NCBI RefSeq assembly: GCF_964204865.1
Contig: NC_135250.1
Location: 19,645,395 to 19,709,394, forward strand
Reading direction: 5' to 3'
Length of the DNA stretch: 64,000 nucleotides
Origin: Styela clava
Lineage: Eukaryota; Chordata; Ascidiacea; Stolidobranchia; Styelidae
The notes beneath the pieces are model-generated. The model had not been told where the DNA came from and made no database searches. It saw only the letters and a program-made list of their open reading frames with translations. Below, in pieces: positions 12,201 through 25,744 of the stretch. The translations under genes were made by a program, and so were the position numbers. Position 1 is the stretch's first letter, and every line of letters starts with the position of its first letter.

Positions 12201-15200
12201 CGTCTACACCTGTCTTTTGGCAACTATCGGGGATGACCCAAGAGATAAATTCCGAGTTACTGTTCGCTATGCGGAATCAAGACACAAAACATTGATAATA
12301 ATTTGGATAAATCTAGGAGGTAAGGGGGGGTCGAAGTTTGACTATTTTGTTGATATTACTATTTAGGCAAATGTTCAATGTAAAAATTCAAGCTTCTAGG
12401 AGCTGAAGTTTTTAGAATCAGGATTTTCAGCATTCTTTGAAAAAATCATGCAAAGTCAAATATTTTTAGTCAATTTTTGATTATCATGGGGATCGGAAGC
12501 TAGATTTGGAATTGAATATTTTCGGACATTGATGTAAAAAGTAGAATTAAATAAAAATAAATCTGTCAATTAGGAAGTCGGAGCTGGAGTCACGCCTTTT
12601 AAAATAAGTAAGTCAGATGGAACCGCCCTCGGTTAAAAAAAATTAATAGTTGATTCGCCTTCTTGACGAGAAACGCAAGTTCTTAATAACAAAGTAACAC
12701 AAAAATGACTCGGCAAACTACCATTAAAAGTTATATTTCAAAATTTGATCGAATAAATGACATCATTTTTCGTTTCAGCTTGCGGGGTCATTGCAGTTAT
12801 TTTTGGAATTCTTTATCGGCAATTTTCGACCGAAATACGTTATTTTTGGAAAAAATGCTTTGGAAAGAAAAAGGAAAGTAAGTGATCAATCAATATAAAC
12901 GTGCAGTGACATTTAATATAGCGTTCCTAAATAAAAATAAAAAATAATCATTGAAATTGGACACGAGAAATTGGAGCAAAATCGAGATAGCCAGTGTCAT
13001 GAATTTTCTGACAGAGGCTTGGATCATTTCAAGTTAACATTGTAAACCAGGTGGAGAAACAAAACGGGAAAGAACGCTAAGCATAGAATAGTTAATACTA
13101 TCTCGTATCCGGCAAATGATAGCTAAGAGTCCGAAGTAATTATTAAATAAAGGGAAAAACCTATTATTCACAGTATTAACAAAACCATTGCGCTCAACTG
13201 TAGGTTGAATTCGAATTTTCCAATTTTTCATATAAATTCTATTTTGCTTTGTTTCAATTCAGCTGACAAGTATTTAGCATATTTGGTCTACATGCCTGAT
13301 GCATTTGACAACCATAACAATAACGGTCTTGATGTTCTGATGAAGTATTTGAATGAATCAAAAGGGACTTACTATGATCCAAACAAAAGTCACAATGATA
13401 TTTTTAGTAAGTATAAAACTATTCCATCTAGATCAGGGTAGTTCAGGCCTACGGGCAACATGTGATCTGCGGCTTCATTATCTGTGACCCGCGTCGCATT
13501 CGGAGAGTAATCAAAAAATCTCATTTGGTGTTGTTCCGTCATAAAATTAACCAGAAAAGTCTTATTGTTACATCCCTGATATCACTGCATTGGCCGGCGG
13601 TATGGCTAGCTGACGCAAATAGCATGTTGAACGACGTGCTCGGCAGTAAATTGTTACCTGGCTTTCTAACTATTTGGTCGAGAATATATGCTAACAGTTT
13701 TGGCATCATAGAAAACTAAAAATCGAATGTGGATTCTATTAGCCTATTGACTATGCCCGATAACGGAATATTAATGTTTAGGCCCATCAATATAATTCAT
13801 GCTTGGTGTTTCCGGTAACCAGCCTAAAGAGTATTACAGTACAGCACAGTGATTTTTGGCCCCCGGACAACCTTAGACCATCCTGACCTAGATGTTGGCA
13901 TTAAAGATATTTCTTGGTAAACCCACCCCTTTGCTTTTCAGACATGACCCTTTCATTTAATAATTTCTACAGCAGGAGTTTCAACCAATTTCTGTTATAA
14001 ACCCTGCAAAGTTTGGCCACTGGAGCAAGGGTCATGTGACATTGGTTTCCTTGCGAACCTCTGAAATTTTGTAAAAAGCCGTCTCTAGTTATGAGCTTCA
14101 ACCGATTGGGCCAATACTTTAACGCTTCAAGGATTTTGTAACATTTTAGCTTATACAACACATCGTATATTAGATCCCGCCAAATATGACTGCGCTATAA
14201 TGGAAATCTAAAACTGTGAAATCGAGAAATGTTAACATGAAATTTTTTCGCGTTTTCAAAGTTATTCTCATTGGTGATTTTGGAGGCCAAACTAAGTTAA
14301 CCGATTACCTAACATGTGCAGGCCACAATTTCTTCAGATCACATTACAGTACAGTATATATATATAGTGAGTTAGTTATGTTTCCGTGATTTTGAAAATT
14401 AACACTTTTTAGTGACCATTGGAAACGACTTCAGATCAACTCTGGAAAAATGTATGAAAATGGTGGTAATTGTGACCCCAGAATTAATTCAACAAAACGA
14501 TATTGAAATATTCAAAACATACGAGGTGAGCATAATGGACTGGTGCCGTTGTCAAAAAACTTTTCGTGCTATTATTTTTGGCGTGAATACAACTTTGTTT
14601 GCTTAATTTTTGCCTACTACATTATATATATGCCTGCTTTGCCCCTACCGCAACCACTCGGGTAAGGTATATATCCTGAAGGGCGCAAAAATTTGCCGCA
14701 CAAAAGGTCAGCCTCCGTGTTTGTAAGCATCGAGTAAGTGATGAGTTTTACGTATTCAACCCTCTTGTTCGAAATGTATTTGATAGAATAGATATCGTTT
14801 TGATTCAATAAAAACCATTTCATTACACCCAGCGTGAGATGATTGGTTTTATTTGGGGTTCATTCAAAATTTTATTCAAACGATTCATTGAATATCGTAA
14901 GTTTCATTTTCAAATTCGAAAAAATATCTTTGATTGCTTACTCCAGACTATATGATGTACTAGTTGTAATAGAAGATGACTGTATTGCTTAATTTAAATA
15001 TGACCACTCAGGGACTTCGAGAAAGTGTGAAAAAAGACTTGGGAATAGTTTTTGTGTGCTCTAAAGACATGAAGAAAATGTTGACTGAAAGAGCTAAGGA
15101 AAATGATACCGTCGCCATCACCATAAAAAAATTTATGAAAAAGCAGGTATTATCCATAACATATAAATACACATTACAATAGAAATGGCAGATTCGTAAC

Positions 15201-15427
15201 TGACTTGTAAGGCCTTCAGAAAAATTTCAAACGTTAATAAACTTGCATAATTCCTAATAAACGAATCCATTGCCATCGTGCAACAAAAGTATTTTTATAA
15301 CATCGTGTGGAAGAAAAATAAGACAAGAAGAATGAAACGGGCTTTGTATGTTGCACTTCCAAATGTTGAAACAGTTGAATACAGAGATGATATTGAAGAT
15401 AAATGCTATGAGAACACAGTTGTGTAG
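6278..15427 (+). CDS. IL-1-receptor-like gene, copy 2 (15 exons; last splice acceptor deleted)
   Basis: Exons: 6278-6356, 6648-6775, 6875-7000, 7330-7459, 8603-8769, 8912-9014, 9766-9904, 10854-10910, 11276-11383, 12177-12319, 12779-12877, 13263-13406, 14413-14525, 15012-15146, then a damaged exon 15 ending at TAG 15425-15427. Domains: signal peptide (residues 1 to about 22), three Ig-like domains (D2 has the WYKDC hallmark of the IL-1R family and Cys in YHC; D3 runs from PTIVAS, with Cys in DVHC and GVYTC), a membrane segment at about 384-406 formed by exons 10 and 11, a basic stop-transfer stretch (KKCFGKKK) and a TIR domain from about 427. Many N-x-S/T sites suit an extracellular part. Relative to the other copies, 26 bp including the exon-15 acceptor are missing near 15302. 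Without splicing, translation runs from exon 14 into the intron and stops at 15182. A downstream AG at 15312-15313 would restore frame but drop eight residues, including the box-3 Trp. All other exons are open. Confidence 0.85.
7784..8503. mobile_element. Remnant of the intron-4 hAT-like insertion in copy 2
   Basis: Shares the right 700 bp and right end (GGCAACCCTATA) of the element at 22916-24169, but its left end, with the CCGGGAC repeats, has been lost; the junction is near TACTTAAAACTTAAGTAC at 7768-7785. Confidence 0.5.
10080..10532. mobile_element. CATGGGAC-type MITE, intron 7 of copy 2
   Basis: Begins with a perfect 14-bp hairpin, ATCCCGTCCCATGG and its inverse separated by 5 bp (10090-10122). 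It ends in repeated ATGGGATGGG units and TCCATGGACAAG. The copy-4 version at 52009-52389 shows cleaner ends, CTTGTCCATGGGA on both sides in inverse orientation. Confidence 0.45.
13434..13885. mobile_element. hAT-like non-autonomous insertion, intron 12 of copy 2
   Basis: 452 bp. The left end CAGGGTAGTTCAGG and the right end (reversed) CAGGATGGTCTAAGG form imperfect inverted repeats. It is flanked by ATCTAGAT (13426-13433) and ACCTAGAT (13886-13893), an 8-bp target duplication with one mismatch. Copy 4 has the uninterrupted target, ACCTAGAT once, at 55213-55220. No coding potential. Confidence 0.7.
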
Positions 15428-18400
15428 ATCCATGTAACATCTTCACCGGTATCATGACAAAACTGAGACTAAATGCAAAACTGAGATTAAACCCCCTCTT
15501 TGTTTAGGAATCCATGTATGTAATCAAATATAAAAACGATTTGTGTTGCTTTGAGGTAGGGGATGAATTTATATTTCTGTTATTACATTGAAAATTGATT
15601 CGTTATTACGTCGTTTCTTCATTTTGTATAAAATAGTCAATGAGGAATCTTCAATTATTTTCCAGTGGCACCACAAATTTATTATCATGTCTATATAAGT
15701 TCTATATACTCACTAACAGATACATGGATGTAGATTGTAGAGCCCTATTATTTTCGAAAGGCTGTATTTTTTAGATTCGTCGTTGTACTCACACAATTTA
15801 CTATACTGATCGTGAGGCGTTGGTCATGGCTTTTAACAAAATTTACAGAATTTGCTTCTTCGATTGGACTTCTTAGTCTGGTTAAGTTTATGAAAACCAC
15901 TGAGTCTTGTACCGATTGGATATCTGCCTCTTTCTTCATTGTCAGTTTTGGCTGAGAACCTTTCATCTTAGCCATTATTTCTCTTCAAGTTTACGTTGAT
16001 TTTTTGTGTCTTTCTATTGTCTTGGTGGGTATTACATCGTTTCCTGTGTTGTGTGATTTATGTATATTTAATATTCATGCTTTTAGTTGATGTGATGTTG
16101 TCCAGTATCACTATTTCAACAAATTTTACCAGGCATAAATTTTGGCGAGTTTATTTTAAAAATGGGATTGTTCACAAAAAAGGTCGATGAAGCTTTAAAA
16201 GTCAAACTTCAATTTGATTAGTTGTCGCCAAACTCAAAATATGTACATTATAATGATCATTTTTCATGAAGTGATGCATATTTTTCAAAGTGTCTTTCAG
16301 AAAAGTCGACTTTTAATTATTGAACTTCTCGTGACTTTATTTTAAAATTAACAAAATGACTTGGTACTTATAAAATTTTCATACTGTTAATTATTCGCCT
16401 TAACTTCACTTATGCATTGAAAAGCAAAATGTCATTTTAACTGTTATTTCAATCCTATTGTTTTATCGTATTTTTACGTATATTTTCATACTGTACTTCG
16501 ATTATACTTTTCTAATCCACACTGTGAATCACATATTCAGAATTCTAGGAAAACTTGTTTAATATCGGAAATGCTCAGGTTTAAACTTAAAACTAAAAAA
16601 CAACAAGTTAACTTGGATGTGAGTACACATGTTGTGTAGCTGCTTCAAAAATCAGACGCGTTGTCCACATGACTGCCCAGCCCAACAAGCTCATGACGAT
16701 TGCCGTCATATATCCATCCGCATTTCCAACTGTTCTGGCAACATATACTAACATCTCATGTGAACATAAAAAAGGTGGTTCCGAATTTTTTTCTGATACA
16801 TTCGTCTATTTGTTCATTTCGAAACCTCCCTCGCTTCGCATAAAACAGTTGTTGTTTCATGTTTAATAGATCGTATGCAAGGGATACTAAAACGAGCTAT
16901 TTATTTGGCTTTTGTACACTTTAAATTGCCTATTATGTGTGCATACGTATCATAACGGATGTATTACAATAATAGTACATAAGAAAAGGGGTTAGTAGTA
17001 CTATACGAAAATATAAAGTAAAAGTTGATCATCACGAAAAACAATAAAATTCTTTCTTGGGGATGAAATAAGTTGGGAAACTCTGCTATAATGCATCACC
17101 AACATAAGAGCCTAAATTGGGATGCCGACAGTAAGTCTGCCACAAATAATACTCATCTATGGCAACTACGGTGACCTCGTGACCTTGCTTTAAACTTTTC
17201 AAATGTAAATAGGCATATTTGACATTTTATTGTAGTAAAGGGCATTCAAATCCCAATTCAAATGATGAGAAACAGGAAACGTTCTTGACACAATTGTGGC
17301 CACAAGCCAACAGTTCATATCCACATAGATAATCTGAAATGGAAAATATATTATGTCAAATAATAAACTGTTTGCTTTTATCGAACGTAAAGAGCAATAG
17401 TTAATAAAAAGGTAAAATAATACATTACCTATGAGGGTTGACTAGTAGTTTTGACCGCCTTGTGATTCCGATCCAACATTATCATATTTCCAACTTTGAT
17501 AAGGCGCGGGTTTATTCACGTGATCCATATTTAACCTGGCCTAATGTTTTAACAAAATAATAAAGAGTTCATACAATAGCAAAAGATAAGATAACATGCT
17601 ATTATTTCAAATTTATTTATTCGAGATTTCCGTTCGAGAATTTGGAGTAATACTACATGAAACAGTTTTCGGATTTTGTACCGGTCGTTTTATTTATAAA
17701 TCATCAAATCACAACTCGCAGATTTCCTATTTCAATATAAACAACCAGTATATTATAAATCTAACATCAAATTAACAAAGCAGGTGACTTATGAGACTTT
17801 GAATAAAAATACATATCAAATTAAATTGAATTTCTGAGTATTCGAAATCAAAAAATTTTTCAGAAAAGAATAGAATTTGAAAATAATTTTACACGCCATG
17901 ATAGTATATTATGCGACAGATGTATGGGCAACACAAAAATTATCGAAATACTAACAATCCATTTGTTAGGTAAGATTCTAAATTTATTACGTTGTACGGC
18001 TCCCGTAAAAATACGTGTCATGTGGTTGTATGCCTCAGGTATGTGGAGTTCGGAAGGTCCAACATACTTCGGAACTGGGTGATACACGTCCGGTAATGCA
18101 CTGTCGGTGTAAAGAATATTTTTTTACGCGAACGTGACATTTGGTGAATTCTATTAGCAATTATTTTTATATGCAATACTAATAGCATACCAACATAAAA
18201 ATTGAGAGCAGGAAGTATTAGGTTTAGTTACGAGATATCAAGCAATTTCAAAATTTTTTTTATATATATAATAATAATCTAAGATCCGGTGAATATTTGT
18301 GATTTTCCGTATAAAACTTTGGGGCAGCAGGGTTGACTCATAACATATTTACGCGGAAATGTCTTAATGTTTTGACAAAAAGATATGTCGGATGGAGTTG

Positions 18401-20339
18401 GGAGAAAGGGGCTTGCTATAGCCAACGATGTTTTACATTCAATTGCAAGCTATTTACTCTACCGTTTAGTGCCAGAAACTGGAACTATAGTTTTTCAGAG
18501 ACGAGACTTTACCAGAGTTAGGTTACAGAAATAGCTAGATTTTCTTGAGTAGCAACCTGGAAATCATGGCGTTTTCGTCAATCGTTCAATATCGTTAACC
18601 GTCGGCCTAATTAATTAATTGTCATGTTTACAGCCATTTTTTTAATTTCACCATAGACTATCTTTTTTCGAAAACTACCCCTTTTAATGGATAATTGGCT
18701 TAGAACTGGAAGCCTCAAAATGTCATGATAAGCCGGTTTTGCACACTAATTCACAAAGTAAATCCGTTACACAACATTTTTGGGATCAATTTTACCTTCT
18801 AAATTCTTGGTGTTCCGTGAGGCGAAATAAAAAGAAATAGGGGTTCCGAGGCAAAAACGTTTGAGAAACGCTGCCCTAGCCTAGACCACCGCAGCAAACG
18901 GTACGTCATCACTGATTGCATCTGAAAATAAAAGTGAAACCCTATTGACCTACCTATTGTCACTAAACAGGAAATAGGTCTTGACGTAATGAATATTCAT
19001 ATGGCATCAGGTGTCAAAACAATTTTAATAAAACGTAACTGACTAAATTTGTAATAACTTTTTTTTTTATAATTTTATTGTAAAAATATAATTTATTTTA
19101 AAATATTTAAACTTATAGTTTGTGTGTAATTGAAAATAGTGGTATTGATGAAAATAGTCTGGAATAAATATGAAGATCTATTATTATTTTTTTTTCGGAT
19201 ATACTTTGGACATTTCTAACCAATTTGACACGTTTGTCTTCAACACCATAACAGCCTAACAGTTAGAAATTCAATTTGAATTTTAGTGCCTCATTGCAGG
19301 GCGCAATATGTGTCTACAAAACACATTGTGCTTCATATAAGTGTGTTCATCCGTTTTCTATAAATATGTGGTAGTCAAGTTGAAATATTATTGGGGGTAG
19401 TTGAAACACGATCAAGATTACCAATCTCTAATGGTCGTTTTGAAAATGGAGCGTCTTTATCGGCTAGGGCGTGAAGTTGAAATAATCTGAGACTTAAATC
19501 AAGTTTGGTTACTGCTGTTCAAGTTTGACCTCCTTTCCAAGAGATATTTTAATTCAAAAAATAGGTTGAGACGAAACTATGGGAAAATTTCACAGTTTGA
19601 ACCCTTCCTGAAACTCAGAAATAAATCACGAATCTAATTTAAAATTTGTTAAACACCAAAATAAAAATTACGTTACGAGTAAAACAGAAGCACACGCGAC
19701 AGAAAATGGTGCAGTACATTTTGCTCTTTAGCGTCTTTTTATGACTCGCCCCCACGTATGTACGACTTGCAAACGTCATCTGAGTAAAGAAGAAAGTGTT
19801 CGCCATCTTTGGAGTAGTGTACAATGAGGATGATTCACATTTGTGTATTCTCAGCATCTGGCGAGCGATGCGAAATTAAACCTGGCTTATTTACATATCA
19901 AATAAGAATGCATTGATACGCAGTAGATCAAGCCAGTTCTAGAAAATGTAACAACGTATCTACAACTGTTTTTTATAATGTTTTGTTGGTTTACCAAGGA
20001 AATGAACGTCACGAATTGATATTCAATTTCTCCAAACTATGGAATCGCTTTCATTTCACGCATATACTGCTTTCACGTACATGCGATACAGCGTTATACT
20101 CCAATGAACATTTGTGGGCAGAAAAGCGTCTTCTTGTGCGTTTGTTTTAAAATTTTAGGAAATAATCCTTACCTAAATATTGATTCTTATTTACCATTAT
20201 GTAATATGCAGCGTTGGTAAAATAATAACATTGAATTAGACCGCTATGATCGACGAACCAAAACAACATTTTTTTGAATTACGGCAATTCTTGCGATTGG
20301 GTAAATTCTTCGACCCATTTTTTCGTTGTTAGAATCTTG
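15428..20339. other. Spacer between copies 2 and 3
   Basis: Homologous to 1966-6138, with extra sequence at about 18870-19480 that the copy 1-2 spacer lacks. Nothing gene-like was recognised. Confidence 0.6.
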
Positions 20340-20347
20340 TATATAAA
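20340..20347 (+). promoter_or_regulatory. TATA-like box of copy 3
   Basis: TATATAAA 134 bp before ATG, followed by ACTATTCTACGTTGGATAAA shared with the other copies. Confidence 0.4.
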
Positions 20348-20406
20348 TTTAGGCGAAACTATTCTACGTTGGATAAATAGAGAATTGAATAATTGAATTC
20401 AGTTTG

Positions 20407-20420
20407 ACTGTATCTTTCAG
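20407..20420 (+). promoter_or_regulatory. Splice acceptor upstream of the copy 3 start (possible leader trans-splice site)
   Basis: CTGTATCTTTCAG followed by CAGG, 61 bp before the ATG. Confidence 0.35.
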
Positions 20421-22915
20421 CAGGTGTATATATATAAGACTACATATATATTATTAGGAAGAAGAATTTCTGATTGTGCAATGGCGATGACTTCTGCCTC
20501 ATTGAATATATTGTTTGGACTTATTTGTGGATGTATTGTAGGTTCACAAGAAGTAGATGGTAAGGGAAATTATGTATGTTTATTGCTAATTTTAGAGGTA
20601 TGGAAATGTGTTTTATAGATAAAGATGGTTTCATATGTTCACGCTTGCTTGCGCATTAAACAATGTCTTAACAGAAAATATGTGGTCTGCAGTGCCAAAT
20701 TTAGATTTAGTTTTCGACACTACTCATTTGGCAAGACAGATTTATAATATTTGCTTGAACGGTCACTGAAGCCTGGTCTGTATTTTGAAAGTACATATAA
20801 TCTAATATATATATATAAATATTCAAACGTTACCATCAACCACGTTACTATTTTCCAGTGCTGGGACTATGGAAAGATTTCCCGGTTGGAATTCCATGTG
20901 AAGAAGCCGTCAAAAGTTTGGATCCGCCGCATCCATTTGATCCAGATCCACCGACAGATCGCCCAGGCGATGACAATGAAAATATTACAGTACGAATTTT
21001 TCATCAATGTTATCTTTTATTCGAATTTCAAGTTATATTTTAATCCTGTTGGTTCAACTAAATATTATTCTAATTTTAAAATTAATAATAGTGAAATTCT
21101 CGTCAATTGAAAATGAGATCAATAGACTTCAATCATTCAGTTTCTATCCAACACGGAAACAATATAAAGTTTCATCAATAAACTATTTTCAGCAGTTCTC
21201 ATTGATAGTGTTGGTACCAGAGTATTTCCTCTGCAGCATTGTGCTAATTATTGTCAGAATCAGTCTTGTTTTCCGGACATCTATGGAAAGTTCAGCTTGT
21301 TAAGATATTCTCCCATACTTCCGATAACATCAGAAATAAACACATTGTTTATCAACAATCACAAAACACTGAAGTCTGTGATATTTTTGCGCGGAAACTT
21401 CATATGAAACATTGGTATTATGCCAATATCACATCGGGGTTACCAGTCTGATTCTGACGTGGCAATAGCTAGCCAAGTTATTGTTTCAACGCATGAACGT
21501 AAACAGCAACTTCATATCTATTAACCAGCACGCCAAGAGTGGAATGCTAATCTTATCTATGATTCGGAATTACCATAGACATGTTAATCAGAAAGAGGCC
21601 TGATCTAGTATTTATGTACCATCTTAACGCCATAACGCGACTGGCCATGACGAAAATTTATTCAGCAGATACTTTCTGGGTAATATTGACAGAATGTGAA
21701 AAACTTCAGACCAAACTTGCACGCGAAAACTTCAAGCTCACCTGTTTTTAAGAATAATTTGACGACAGTTAGCATTCATTTATTATTGAAAGTTTTATGC
21801 TTATCGTTACTAATCTGCCCGACAAACAATTAACTTAATGCAAACGCATGCATTAGAAACCACATTCTCTATAAAGCCTAATGTTACAATCTCATGTGTT
21901 TATGCCACTTTTAATTTTCCGCTCAGGGATTGCTTAGGTGCTATATGGCCCATTGATAATTTGAAATAAATATTTTATATTATTCTTTCAGTGCACCATC
22001 ACTAGAAATGGTAATGTTGAATTCAACAAAACCATAATTTGGGGTGACAGACGTGAAGAAGGATACTTTGGTGATGCGGACGAAAAATGGAACAATGCTA
22101 ATATTTCCGTTAAAATTGTATGTATTAAAATTTTGAAAATTCAAAAAAAATTTAAAATTTTTTTATTTGGGTTAATTGACGCAATCTGATGAATAATTTA
22201 ATTTTATTTAATTGTATTCGGGATAGAAACAAGCTACCAAAGACGAAGACAATTAATAAATGAATAATTATATCATAGTATTTATGCAATTATTTATAAC
22301 AAAACAGCGGTTCAGTTTGGTGTTTATTTACTACAAGAAATATAAGAGATATGAATCCTAATTCCGTGCATTACAGGCTGGCGCTGTGGCTGTTATTAGC
22401 AGACTCGCCGACAATTGTTATCTATCAATTGACCATATCTTTTTCAGTTTTGGGCCGGCGACCCATTTGAATATAATTTTCAAACCGAATTGGAAACTAT
22501 TCCAGAAATGAATTGCTCACGTACATTACTTGATTGTACCGAAGACCGAGAAGAAGAGATCACTTTAAGTTGCTACGGTATATACTATAAAGTTTTTTTT
22601 TTACTTTCATTGTTACTTCAGTTCATACAGTATATTTTAATACTTTTTGCCTATTATGAATATTGCTTATTATCAACTGACTGGAATAGATCAATTGAGG
22701 TAACCGGATACGATATTATTCAATTTTTTGAATATAACTAAATTATTATTGGCTTTTAAAACTGGTCTGTTTGATTGTTACCCTCTCGAAAAAATAGAGA
22801 AATCTTTCCAATATCATCTCCTTTACACTCAGTTTAATATTGTAATTTTCCATAGTGAAATAGATGCACCACATACCTAGCAAAATGTACTAGCACTACG
22901 AACAGTATCGATTTA

Positions 22916-24169
22916 GGACTACCAACCGTCCCGGAATGGCCGGGACAGTCCCGGAATTGACGTGTGGCGTCCCGTTTCCCGGGCTGGGGCTACGATTGTC
23001 TTGGAATTTACTGACAACTAAGGCGTTCTAAAATAAAAGGCCATGTAAGCGTGTCGGCTTCGTTTAAAACTAAAAACAGATGTAATTCATGCGAATATTC
23101 ATTTTTCAAATAAAAACGATTACATCTGTATGGGTCATTCAAATAGAAGTGAGTTGAAACTCGTGGATGGGACTTGTTCCTCTTGATGACATAACACTGT
23201 AACAAGCTGAACAATTTCGAGAATCATTCAACTTGGTAAATCAATTGAAAAAATACAGGTAGTTTTGAAAAGTTTCTGTAGCTGTAAGCTGGTAAAAGGC
23301 AAGTAAGGGCGAGGACAGGATTGAATTTTATTAGTTTGTATAAACTCAAATTGATCTTTAGTACTTATTAATATCTTTCATATGAAAAAGTGGTAAAGTG
23401 TTTAGGTTTCCCTTAAGACCACAAAGAGAAAGTGGGGTGGGGGAGGGGCAAACTTAGAAAAGCTAGCACAAGTGGGCCTTTTCAATGTTCGAATGTTAAT
23501 TTTTTAAATTAGTACAGTAAGTTAGACAGAGCTTTAAAACACTTAATCCAGTGAAAGTTGAAAAAAATTTAGTCGTTAAAGTTACGGTGTGTAACAATAT
23601 TTTGTGTTTTTAGTTTATAATGCTAGTGTAAGGCTTTTTTGTGGACAGGTTTTGGATATTCATTCAGTTTTCAGGCTTGCATAGCCTTCTATTTTAGGAC
23701 GCCATGCTGACAGCTCTCTGTCTTAGCAAGAGTTCTTTGATTATTATATTTTCGTAAGGATTGCAAATTTTAACAAACTTGTGACAGGAAATTAAAATCA
23801 AAATTCACTTGTTGAAACTAACAAAGATGTTCTTATAGCGGCAAAATCACAAGAAAAATACTAATTTAAATACCTGGAAGACCTCGTGATTTTTTGTGTC
23901 TTTTGTTTAAGTAATTAAATAAGCTTGGCACAAATTGTACATTTTTCCTGTTTTTTACATTGCATTTGCATTTATGCCTCAAAGAGTCAATATTTCACAA
24001 GTTTCTTTGATTATGATAAAATTATTTACAACGCGCATATTTATTGACGTGCAGCGCACACTGTTGCTCTGACTTCTTTTATGTTTCACAAACTTCTGTT
24101 GCATCAATTTTAAAACTCTAGACATTGAGGTGTTTCGGAATGGTTTAACACAAAGTTGGCAACCCTATA
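22916..24169. mobile_element. hAT-like insertion, intron 4 of copy 3
   Basis: About 1.25 kb. The left end AGGACTACCAACCGTCCCGG, followed by CCGGGACAGTCCCGG, and the right end (reversed) TATAGGGTTGCCAAC are related inverted repeats. Flanked by TCGATTTA (22908-22915) and TTGATTTT (24170-24177). Copy 4 has the empty site TCGATTTC at 50381-50388, directly joined to the sequence that follows the element here (AAATATAAGACAAATTGAA). Several GC-rich segments contrast with the surrounding intron. Confidence 0.55.
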
Positions 24170-25744
24170 TTGATTTTGAAATATAAGACAAATTGAAGTT
24201 AAAACTTATGAAAGCGAATAAAGATCTTTATTTTGAGAGAAACTAATGTAATTGCTTGTTCATTTCAGCTGCGAAAGTAAGTCAAAACAATAAAATGAAA
24301 ATGTCTGAAGAGCAATACAATGTAATTACGACAACATGGTACAAGGACTGTGAAATAATTTCTGAAAATAACGAACACTTTAACCAAGAGGATGGGAACT
24401 ATAACTATAATTAAATAAAATTCAAATCACTAAAGGTAAGATACTTAAATATATAAACGTATGTTAAAAGGCAGGACTTTTCTAGATGAAATAAATCGAA
24501 AAAAATAACTCGAAGTTAAAGTTGAAATTGGCAAGAAAGTTTGGAATAGCATGGACTAAAATGATTTCTTCTTATAGATTCCAAAACCGTCATACAACAC
24601 TACACCGGGATTATATCACTGTGTTCTGGATTACAAAGGTAATAGGCTGACGTCAAGATCGTATAAAGTCTGTATACGAGGTAAGAAAATATTTGAATAT
24701 TTAACAGTGTGCAAAATTTCATAACAATGTATGTTGATATTTGCATTTTCTTCCGATTGAATAAACAAGACGATCTCCGAGGTTGGTAATTGAAATATTG
24801 GCAGCAGCCTGGACACTTTTTTACCTTGATGATATTTCAGGCGCAAGTTTTCGTGAATTTCCAGCAATTTGTAGGTTTTTAGTTTTCCAAAATTTGGGTA
24901 CAAATAAAATGACTGTGTGATTATTTTTTCAAGTTTCAACTCAGTTGCACTGATCAGATATTAGTCCAGATGAAAATATAAAATAAAAAGCCCTCAAAAA
25001 AAAAACTATTTTTCTGGGTCAAGAATAGAAAAAATATCCAGTGATACAGTATATTGATATCGTATTCAGGTACTAATTGCGTTGACCATGCAAACCCAGA
25101 GGTCTCTGGTTTAAAAATCCCTTTAACTAATTTTTGTTTATTTTCTCATTGTATGCGGAACATTCTTAAAACAGCACTCTGCCTGAAAAAGCAACATTCT
25201 AACGTACTTGTTGAAATAACCTGAAGATGGCATATTCAAAAATTTGAATGAACACACTCTCTATGTCAACAAGGAAGCATTGCAAAAATATACTGCCAAA
25301 ACTGCTGTCTACACGACATAGCTATTTTTAATTCGCTAAATTTAAAACCATTATGTCTCTGGTACTTCAGCAAATCAAAAACTAGAGAATATTAATAGCG
25401 TTCTAGAAAAAATGATTTTTGTTTTATTAGAAAAATTCGAGTATGCAAACAATCCTACTATAGTTGCATCAGAAGATGAATATATTGTGGAGCCTGGAAA
25501 AAGTTTAGACGTTCATTGCAAAGGAAATATTGGGGGAAATAATGATCAAACCATTGTATTCTGGTTGAGGTAGAAAATCTCAGATAATGTCGGACAAGAG
25601 TCTGTAAATAATCAAGAAATTCAAGTTTCATGATGAATCAGTTAAATAAACGATTGAGTTCAAATTAATATACAAACTTCTTTTCGAAATAACTTAATTT
25701 AAACTTATTAAAATATAGTTTACCGATATATATATCTTTTGCTG

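Larger units (their letters stand above)
1..13500 (+). repeat. Tandem array segment I
   Basis: Position 1 and position 13501 start the same sequence and stay nearly identical for several kb (only scattered differences in the first 900 bp). The segment holds the 3' end of copy 1, the spacer and copy 2 up to exon 12. The boundary is set by the window, not by biology. Confidence 0.9.
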
